64,000 nucleotides of DNA from Patescibacteria group bacterium. Its GTDB lineage: Bacteria > Patescibacteria > Microgenomatia > UBA12405. The stretch is taken from assembly GCA_023380755.1 (NCBI GenBank), contig JAMCSD010000006.1:15821-79820 (forward strand). The letters are read 5' to 3'. The notes below the pieces were generated by a model, which was not told the origin of the DNA, made no database searches, and worked only from the letters and a program-made list of their open reading frames with translations. The translations under genes were made by a program, and so were the position numbers. How positions within the stretch are numbered: position 1 is the stretch's first letter; each line of letters opens with the position of its first letter. Shown piece by piece: positions 58,048 to 64,000 of this stretch.

Positions 58048-58323
58048 ATGATGTTTTATACCTATATTCTCCAAAGTTCAAAATCTCACCATTTTTATTA
58101 CGGTCACACCAAAGACTTAAAATCACGTTTTACGCTTCATAATTCCGGACAAGTACCATCAACTAAACCATATTTGCCATGGAAACTCGTTTGGTACTGT
58201 GCCTTTGAAACATTAAACCAAGCAAAAGATTTTGAACTTTATCTAAAAAGTGGTTCCGGCAAAGCCTTTGCCTTCAAAAGGTTAATTTCTGTAGCTTTGG
58301 CGAAAAATGCTAAACTCAAGTAA
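58048..58323 (+). CDS. Single-domain GIY-YIG nuclease-family protein
   Basis: A 91-residue GIY-YIG domain: YTYILQSSKSHHFYYGHTKD (the second motif is YYG, a normal variant), LKSRFTLHN and the Glu in DFELYLKSGSGKAFAF. It is the second such gene in the window, about 35% similar by eye to 9024-9281. It sits at the right end of the integrative element, beside the attachment-site candidate. Confidence 0.82.
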   Translation: MMFYTYILQSSKSHHFYYGHTKDLKSRFTLHNSGQVPSTKPYLPWKLVWYCAFETLNQAKDFELYLKSGSGKAFAFKRLISVALAKNAKLK

Positions 58324-58334
58324 TCCCAGGTGAT

Positions 58335-58370
58335 CCGTAGCCGAAGGCGAAGGACACCACGCAGGGGAGC
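58335..58370 (+). repeat. Right boundary: shared motif and attachment-site candidate
   Basis: CCGTAGC (58335-58341) and GCGAAGGA (58347-58354) repeat the motif seen beside the first GIY-YIG gene at 9333-9359. CCACGCAGGGGAGC (58357-58370) matches 13 of 14 bases of the tRNA-Asn 3' end (40176-40189) in direct orientation and may be the right attachment site. Confidence 0.45.
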
Positions 58371-58398
58371 ATATTAAAAATAGGAGAAACAGAGACTT

Positions 58399-59115
58399 TT
58401 AAAACCTCCAAGGTTCCATCACTTTTTCTTTATCAAAGCCTAGATCCAACATTATTTTCTGGCAATCGTTTTGAATTTCCAAAAGTAAGGTAATTATCTC
58501 ATCAGATGACGTTTTCAGGTTTAATAGGGCAAGCTCATTAATCTTTTCTACGTCAAATAGCTTCTCTTTTTCAATCATATACCATCTCCATTTTTGTGGT
58601 GGTATGGTCTTGTTTTGATATAAGTAAATAAACTTACTTAATGAATCTAAAATATTTGACAAAACAATATGTCCACCGATAATTTGCTTTCTTTTCAAAC
58701 ACTTTTCTAGATCGTAATGTAAATACAATTTTGAATAATTATTCCAAAGTAAACCAGTCTTATCGATTCCTTCTAAATTATTTCTTGCCTTTTCTAATAA
58801 CTTCCTGCATTCATTTTTCGGATCGTAAATGATGATTGCTTTCTCAATAATCCAAGCTTGTTCCGAGTCTAATGTTAGGTTATTAAACAACCAATCCGAC
58901 ATCATTTCATCAACCTCTATCTTCAAATTTGAAACCTTATACTGTTTCATAGGTTGGCTTTTGTGGTCTTTGTCAACAAGGATTCGGATATCAATATCTG
59001 TAAATCCATCTTTAATTCCAAAGCTCGAAGAACCAATCCATAGTATTCCAACTAAATCCGGATAATTGCAGTATTTAACCGACTCATTTCTGGCAATTTC
59101 TTCATATGTATACAT
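58399..59115 (-). CDS. Nucleotidyltransferase-fold protein
   Basis: A 238-residue protein with the pol-beta nucleotidyltransferase signature LWIGSSSFGIKDGFTDIDIR (G-S, then D-x-D) at residues 25-44, a third acidic residue near IEVDEMM, and a helical C-terminal part (about 115-235). The size fits DUF4037-like or aminoglycoside-type transferases; no substrate is implied. AT-rich, so possibly acquired with or next to the element. Confidence 0.75.
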   Translation of the reverse strand: MYTYEEIARNESVKYCNYPDLVGILWIGSSSFGIKDGFTDIDIRILVDKDHKSQPMKQYKVSNLKIEVDEMMSDWLFNNLTLDSEQAWIIEKAIIIYDPKNECRKLLEKARNNLEGIDKTGLLWNNYSKLYLHYDLEKCLKRKQIIGGHIVLSNILDSLSKFIYLYQNKTIPPQKWRWYMIEKEKLFDVEKINELALLNLKTSSDEIITLLLEIQNDCQKIMLDLGFDKEKVMEPWRF

Positions 59116-59294
59116 ACCTAGGATAATACAGCGTTTTAATTTCTTTGGAAGTTAACAGTATAAACCATAGAAAAAACCTTATTATATTTTTTCCTGATGT
59201 TTTCCATCTCCGAGTGCAAAAATATTGATCCCCAAAATTTTCTTTATGATCCATTACGCCGGTACGAATCCCTCTTTTGCTATAATTCCTTTCA

Positions 59295-59975
59295 ATGATT
59301 GATCAGGAATTACAGGAGTTTAAGCAAAAACTAGTAAAGCAAAATAAGCCAGGTTTAGTCTTGGATATTGATGAAACTTTATCGTGGACCGTCTCTTATT
59401 GGGTAGAACAATTACAACAACGCTTTGGCAATCCCGAGAATTTGTCGATTATCGAAATCATCGCCAAGTACAAATACGCCCAGAATGTGCCTTATTGGCA
59501 GTCAAAAGAAGCCCAAGATTGGATGGAAGCGGCTCGGGAAAGTAATGCTTTCCAGGAGAATCTACCCCTTATTGAAAATTCAAATAATATTGTTGAACGT
59601 ATTAATAAAATTGTTCCCATTGTTGGTTACTTAACCATTCGGCCTCGCAAGGTTATCCCCGGAACACAACGATGGTTACAAAAACACCGCTTTCCTCAAG
59701 TTGATATTTTAGCCCGACCCAACACCATCCCCAGCGCTGATGGCAACAAATGGAAAGCCGCAGTCCTTAATTTCCTTTACCCGCAAATAATCGGCATCAT
59801 CGACGACAACCCCGCCGTTGTCAGCCTCTTGCCCCCGGATTACGCCGGCCGAATTTATCTTTACGACAGCGATGTTGCCCCCGCAGGGAAAATAACAGTT
59901 TTCCCCTGCAAAACCTGGTCCGACGTTTACACCCAAGTTAAACAGTCTTTCCTGGCGAAACAACAGAACCCTTAA
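59295..59975 (+). CDS. HAD-superfamily phosphatase-like protein
   Basis: A 226-residue HAD protein: motif I LVLDIDETLSW (DxDxT), motif II-like GYLTIRPR, motif III Lys in DGNKWKAAV, and motif IV IIDDNPAV. This is an intact phosphohydrolase set; the substrate is unknown. An extended -10 (TGCTATAAT) ends 8 nt before the ATG. Confidence 0.82.
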   Translation: MIDQELQEFKQKLVKQNKPGLVLDIDETLSWTVSYWVEQLQQRFGNPENLSIIEIIAKYKYAQNVPYWQSKEAQDWMEAARESNAFQENLPLIENSNNIVERINKIVPIVGYLTIRPRKVIPGTQRWLQKHRFPQVDILARPNTIPSADGNKWKAAVLNFLYPQIIGIIDDNPAVVSLLPPDYAGRIYLYDSDVAPAGKITVFPCKTWSDVYTQVKQSFLAKQQNP

Positions 59976-60281
59976 GTCTAAAATCTTTCCACTCTTCGAG
60001 CAAAACGGAACTAGAGTGTGTGTATTTCATACCTCGCAGAATTAGATTGATCGTGAATTCCGGGTCTCCAAACTCCCAGAACACCCGAAGCTAAAATGGA
60101 AAAGACGGTGAGCATCAAGACAGATAATATGACCTTAGAACGAGGCATGGGCGAGAAAGGGGCAGTTGTTATTTTTGACCTGAATAAATATTGGAATATC
60201 CGAACGAAAGAGCTGGTTGTTCCTCTCCCTTTGCAATAAGACGAGATCAACAATATCAAACGCACCATGATAGCATTAAAT

Positions 60282-61142
60282 ATGGATAAAAATAAATTTG
60301 CGTTTTTATTGTTAACCGTTTTTTTCTTGGCCTCTCCAAACATCTCTTTTGCTTATAACTTAAGCTTGGATGTCAACCAACTCGGAAAAGTAACTTATTC
60401 CTACCCCACCGTTTTGGGTGATGAAGACAAACCGGAAGATCTTAAGCCGGAAAATAACACAGAACAACAAAAACCGGAAAGAAAAGAAACTCCCCAGATC
60501 GAGAAACCGGAAACAGTAGAGATTAAAGAAGCAGAAAATAAAATCAAGGTTGAACTAAGAGATCAGAACCATGTCGAACAACAGTTAAGTCCGGAAAATA
60601 TTAATTTACAATTTTCTTCTGTTCCCAATACCGCCCCAACCCAGGAACTGGAAGTGAAAGATATTGGTAATAGTCGGGTTGGTGATACCAAGGAAGTCCT
60701 TCAAGAGCGGACCCTACGTAAAGACGAGAAAGTCAAAATTCAAAGCGAAACCCACAATGATGGCACCATTGAAACACAATTAGAATCAAGGGATGTTAAT
60801 GCAAAAATTAAAAATAATGAAATTGAATTAAATATAAAAAACAACAACATCGGTATTACTGATAACCAGGGTAAAGAGATCAATTTAGTCCATCTTCCTG
60901 ACCAGGCTGTTCAAAAATTTAGTGACTTAGGCGTCACTACCAACCCGGATACGTTGGAAGTTGGCCTGTCCGGCAATAATTTTGAATATACTGTTACGGC
61001 TACCAAAATGCAAAAACTTTTCGGGATCTTCCCTCGGTTGATAAATTTACAGTTGAGCCTCAATGATAGTAATGGTAATATCGTGCAGCAAAAAGTGGCT
61101 AAAAACCTAGAAGAACAAATATTAAATATATTTTCTTTTTAA
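60282..61142 (+). CDS. Secreted Glu/Lys-rich protein
   Basis: A 286-residue protein with a signal peptide (about 5-24, ending SFAYN), a Pro/Glu/Lys-rich low-complexity region (about 45-95), and a beta-rich repeat-like domain (QLSPENINLQFSS, DVNAKIKNNEIELNIKN, TLEVGLSGNNFEYTV). No family recognised. The 280 nt between the HAD gene and this one hold no convincing gene; a minus-strand frame at 60011-60268 with one hydrophobic helix is too weak to call. Confidence 0.6.
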   Translation: MDKNKFAFLLLTVFFLASPNISFAYNLSLDVNQLGKVTYSYPTVLGDEDKPEDLKPENNTEQQKPERKETPQIEKPETVEIKEAENKIKVELRDQNHVEQQLSPENINLQFSSVPNTAPTQELEVKDIGNSRVGDTKEVLQERTLRKDEKVKIQSETHNDGTIETQLESRDVNAKIKNNEIELNIKNNNIGITDNQGKEINLVHLPDQAVQKFSDLGVTTNPDTLEVGLSGNNFEYTVTATKMQKLFGIFPRLINLQLSLNDSNGNIVQQKVAKNLEEQILNIFSF

Positions 61143-61262
61143 TGTCCTCTAATTTTATATATAAACCTTAAAAATATCACCCAAAAAAAGGCATAAAGAT
61201 TTTTGACATCTCTCCTCAGGTTAACTATCCTTAAACTAGCACGGTTAGTTGTTAATTTGCAG

Positions 61263-62555
61263 ATGAAAAAAATATTACCCGTCTTGCTTCTTCCTTTATT
61301 GGCGTTAGTTATTCGGTTTCCGGTTTTAGCCGATTCCCTGTCAGTTAATTTTGAGCCACCGACATATACAACCGGTTCAGTTAATGGTCAAGATGGTTGG
61401 ACCAGTTTAGGTTCCGTCGGCTCCGGGTGTGCTGTTTATGATCATGCGGTCGATAGTAGTTTGAGTACTGTCGGTTTTCAGACCCAATCCTTACGGATTT
61501 CTAATGCCGTTACCAGTGGCTGCTTTGGCGATCAAACCTTTGCTAAACCATTATTAAATGCTGTGGGAGAGTCATCCGCAACGGCTGGTAGTTTTTCCGT
61601 GGGTACCCTCCAAAATCATTTTGAAATGGCATTTGATTTAGCCTCCGCGGTTCCCGATGCCCAGCAAACCGGTCTCCATGCTTCGTTATCTCCCGACCGT
61701 GGTGACGGCTCCCGTATGAGCTACCTGCGGTTTGAAGACAATGCCGGAGGTATTGATGTTTTCTTCGATGATGTACAAGGTACCGCTAATCCCGCTAATT
61801 TTGTCGAAACAAATATCGCTACCCTCGATCGTTCGGTCCCTCACCATTTTCAATTAACTATGGACACACTGGACGGCCCGTCCAATGATGTGGTTAAGGT
61901 GTGGATTGACGGTATACTCAAAATTACTGGTACAAGTTGGGAAAATTATTATCGATACGACAGTGAAGCTGCTTCTGAACAGTCACCACGGATTGTCAAA
62001 ACTGTACTTTTTCGAACTAGTGGCGATGCTGCTCCAGCAACCTCTGGTCACGGATTTCTGTTCGACAATCTGAGTCTTACCTCGGAAACGCCCACGCCTG
62101 TTTCTGTTCCGATAATAACTTTTCCGGTTAACGGTACAACGCTCACCACTGCTGCCTTAACCAAAGTTGATTGGACTGATTCGACCGGTACCTTTTCACC
62201 GTTTACTTATCAGTATGAAGCTTATTCCGATTCAACTTATACCAATCTCGTTTATCAAAGTGGTTGGCTAACCAGCTCGGAAATTCCTACACCCGGTACT
62301 CCCGAAGGTACCTATTATGTCCGGGTCAGAGCTCAGGATGCTGAAAACAACTTCAGTGACTGGAGTAACGGTTCTGGCAGTCCTTATTATTTTGTCGTCA
62401 GCAATATTGCTCCTCCGGTCGGTCCACCCACCGGTATGGATCAGTGCAAAAACAGTGGCTGGCAAAGCTTTAATAACCCGACCTTCAAAAACCAGGGTGA
62501 CTGTGTTAGCTATGTCCAAAGCAGCCCCAAGGCTTCAGGTAATAAGAATAAGTAA
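61263..62555 (+). CDS. Secreted lectin/fibronectin-like protein
   Basis: A 430-residue exported protein: signal peptide (MKKILPVLLLPLLALV), a concanavalin-like jelly-roll region (about 25-260, SVNFEPPTYTTGSVNGQDGW), then a fibronectin-type module (about 270-375, PIITFPVNGTTLT) and a Cys-containing C-terminal segment (MDQCKNSGWQSF, GDCVSYVQ). It is probably a surface adhesin or glycan-binding protein. Start at 61263 precedes the signal peptide. Confidence 0.75.
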   Translation: MKKILPVLLLPLLALVIRFPVLADSLSVNFEPPTYTTGSVNGQDGWTSLGSVGSGCAVYDHAVDSSLSTVGFQTQSLRISNAVTSGCFGDQTFAKPLLNAVGESSATAGSFSVGTLQNHFEMAFDLASAVPDAQQTGLHASLSPDRGDGSRMSYLRFEDNAGGIDVFFDDVQGTANPANFVETNIATLDRSVPHHFQLTMDTLDGPSNDVVKVWIDGILKITGTSWENYYRYDSEAASEQSPRIVKTVLFRTSGDAAPATSGHGFLFDNLSLTSETPTPVSVPIITFPVNGTTLTTAALTKVDWTDSTGTFSPFTYQYEAYSDSTYTNLVYQSGWLTSSEIPTPGTPEGTYYVRVRAQDAENNFSDWSNGSGSPYYFVVSNIAPPVGPPTGMDQCKNSGWQSFNNPTFKNQGDCVSYVQSSPKASGNKNK

Positions 62556-62576
62556 TTTTTGTTCGAGGAGTTATCA

Positions 62577-62604
62577 CAGCCCATCGCCATTGATGGGCTG
62601 TTTG
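62577..62604 (+). terminator. Terminator after the lectin-like gene
   Basis: CAGCCCATC (62577-62585) pairs with GATGGGCTG (62592-62600), followed by TTTGG. Confidence 0.6.
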
Positions 62605-62703
62605 GTTAACAAGCTGCTTATCAAAAGCCCCCTACTGTTGACTCTTTATCCCAAAGGTTCTACAATTCCATCAATCAGTGTAAGTTACCGAGAATATTTA
62701 TCT

Positions 62704-63513
62704 ATGAGAGAAATACTTCGGTCTTTTGATAACGCTCTAGTTGACTTTCGGTGGACCTGGCTCCGGCCTCTTCAGGAATACAGCCTCAGAAAAAAATGTG
62801 TCGCTGAAATCTTAACTGCGGCCAAAAACGCCGATATCCATTTAAACAGTACCTGCCTCTCCGCCAGCCGGCGTCCCCGGACTAAGACAGATAATTCTGC
62901 GGTCTGGATGTTGGCCCAATTAAAAGAGAGGGGAGGTGACTACACCCCCACCTTTTTTGTTGATAACGGTTCACAACCCACCCCGGCTGATTTTTATAAC
63001 TGGAATTATGCCCGTATTGGCGGCATTACCAATGAACAGTACCCCCGTGAATCCGGCGACTATCAACAGATCCGAAGGGGAATTGAACATACTATCCATC
63101 CGGAATTCGAAGAGGCTTATCGTGACTGTCAACGGCGCTATCAGGAAGACCTGGCCCAATGGCACCATGATTATCAGGCCTGGGCAGAAAAGCCCAGCGC
63201 CTATTGGGAAGCTCTCGCTCGATCACAAACCCACGAATGTCCCACCTGTTACGGTCAGGGTACCCATGGTACCGGCCAGTCAGGCATTGGTGACGTTTAT
63301 TGTGAAGAGTGCGGTGGCGGCGGCTTCAGTGGCCCCAGTCCCGAAAAAATTAGAGGTTCTGCCGAACCTTCCCAACCCGCCGACTGCGCTCCAAGTATCC
63401 GCCGCCGGGAGGAGGAACGGATAAATCAGGAGCTGAAACGGCGTGGCCTTCGTCCTCCGCGCCCGGAATTTCCTGCTTATGTTCGTTTTGCCTCGGGAGA
63501 GGGGATTAAATAA
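62704..63513 (+). CDS. Zinc-ribbon-containing hypothetical protein
   Basis: A 269-residue soluble protein. Near residue 175-205 a DnaJ-type zinc-ribbon (ECPTCYGQG and YCEECGGGG: two C-x2-C pairs) is visible, flanked by acidic helices with an Arg/Glu-rich C-terminus. No other family recognised. It begins at ATG 62704; a longer frame upstream is the shadow of the lectin gene. Confidence 0.6.
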   Translation: MREILRSFDNALVDFRWTWLRPLQEYSLRKKCVAEILTAAKNADIHLNSTCLSASRRPRTKTDNSAVWMLAQLKERGGDYTPTFFVDNGSQPTPADFYNWNYARIGGITNEQYPRESGDYQQIRRGIEHTIHPEFEEAYRDCQRRYQEDLAQWHHDYQAWAEKPSAYWEALARSQTHECPTCYGQGTHGTGQSGIGDVYCEECGGGGFSGPSPEKIRGSAEPSQPADCAPSIRRREEERINQELKRRGLRPPRPEFPAYVRFASGEGIK

Positions 63514-63562
63514 ATCTACCCAATATATTTATAAAGATCCGATAGTAAGGTAAATAAAAAAT

Positions 63563-63591
63563 TTGACAACCACCACTGCTCTACCTATAAA
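63563..63591 (+). promoter_or_regulatory. Near-consensus sigma-70 promoter inside a 10-bp inverted repeat
   Basis: TTGACA (63563-63568), a 17-bp spacer and TATAAA (63586-63591) form an almost perfect promoter. TGACAACCAC (63564-63573) recurs inverted as GTGGTTGTCA (63641-63650), so the -35 lies in a dyad. A leader of about 140 nt leads to the P-type ATPase. A second TATAAT lies at 63721, 9 nt before its ATG. Confidence 0.6.
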
Positions 63592-63735
63592 GTATTTATC
63601 AGAGTTATCACTTTAAGTATAAATAAGTCTTCTCCTAACTGTGGTTGTCATGGGCGTTGGCATCGGTTTCCGCTTTGATCTTTAGTAAAAAGAATAATAC
63701 TACTTCAATTAATCCGTGTTTATAATTAGAAGTAA

Positions 63736-64000
63736 ATGGTTCCCGGTTTATCTTCAACTCAAGCCCAATTACTGCTCCAAAAAAATGGCCGGAATGAAAT
63801 TCCCGAGAAACAACCGAGTTTATTTCAAAAAGTAACCAAAAATCTACTTTCTCCGATTGCCCTGATGCTCTTTTTGGCTTCTATTTTGTCCTTTATTCTG
63901 GGCAAAAATTTTGATGGTTACTTTATCCTTTTCCTTCTGATCATCAATATCGCCATTACCCTGTGGCAGGAAAATAAAGCCGATAACGCCATTAAAAAAC
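63736..64000 (+). CDS. Cation-transporting P-type ATPase, N-terminal part
   Basis: The frame is open to the window end, giving 88 residues. They match the N-terminal cation-ATPase domain and first two membrane helices: LSSTQAQLLLQKNGRNEIPE, SPIALMLFLASILSFILG and ILFLLIINIAITLWQENKAD. The DKTGT phosphorylation motif and the pump core lie outside the window, so the ion cannot be told. Confidence 0.85.
   Translation, partial: MVPGLSSTQAQLLLQKNGRNEIPEKQPSLFQKVTKNLLSPIALMLFLASILSFILGKNFDGYFILFLLIINIAITLWQENKADNAIKK

Noticed and set aside
60011..60268. Minus-strand frame of 85 codons with one hydrophobic segment
   Set aside because: No start signal, no recognised family and no neighbours on that strand; kept only as a possibility.
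62317..62703. N-terminal extension of the zinc-ribbon protein
   Set aside because: It overlaps the lectin-like gene in another frame and spans a terminator; ATG 62704 is a better start.

Overview
The window reads as a chromosome segment of a Candidate Phyla Radiation (Patescibacteria, probably Microgenomates-like) bacterium. Supporting signs are the gene repertoire (VirB2-like two-helix proteins, a large VirD4/HerA-like ATPase, bacterial PH-domain and VanW proteins, short aminoacyl-tRNA synthetase, archaeal-type triosephosphate isomerase, DUF5659-type element genes), many short membrane-anchored proteins with Pro/Thr-rich linkers, few Shine-Dalgarno sites, and many start codons only 5-7 nt after a -10 box. 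This assignment is from pattern recognition; no 16S gene is present to prove it.

Layout. 1-8.3 kb: a long coiled-coil protein cut by the window edge, two VirB2-like membrane proteins, then a plus-strand run of envelope genes (SpoIID-domain protein, C15-peptidase-like protein, PH-domain protein, PP2C/propeller-like protein) ending in smpB. 8.3-9.8 kb: XRE-DUF3467 regulator, GIY-YIG protein and a tmRNA gene (minus strand), the partner of SmpB. 9.8-25 kb: housekeeping genes (comF, SPFH protein, tpiA, solute-binding protein, deacetylase, RNase HI, VanW, tsaD, a tsaC-tsaE fusion, valS, rplY, 2'-5' RNA ligase-like). 25-28.4 kb: small unknown gene, tRNA-Ile(UAU), tRNA-Met, chimeric tRNA fragments with palindromes, a glycosyltransferase, an unknown protein and an initiator-like tRNA. 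28.4-39.9 kb: ftsB-like, Xer-like recombinase, a CDP-alcohol transferase/ATPase operon, prenyl synthase, dnaG-rpoD, an Arr-like protein and a histidine phosphatase.

40.1-58.4 kb is an AT-richer integrative element inserted at a tRNA-Asn gene. It carries a large serine recombinase whose 3' end is antisense to the tRNA, a cluster of small overlapping element genes, two FtsK-gamma-type proteins, a TerS-like protein, a complete type I restriction-modification set (hsdR-hsdM-hsdS) followed directly by a membrane protein, a SEC-C zinc-motif protein and a CHAT/caspase-like protease, then a PD-(D/E)XK/DUF4268 nuclease. The protease module is the best candidate for an undescribed (defence) system. The element also holds two structured RNA candidates: an attenuator-like array before the recombinase and a pseudoknot-capable RNA near 44.2 kb.

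58.4-64 kb returns to chromosome-like genes: a nucleotidyltransferase, a HAD-like phosphatase, two secreted proteins, a zinc-ribbon protein and the start of a cation P-type ATPase. No rRNA and no CRISPR array were seen.
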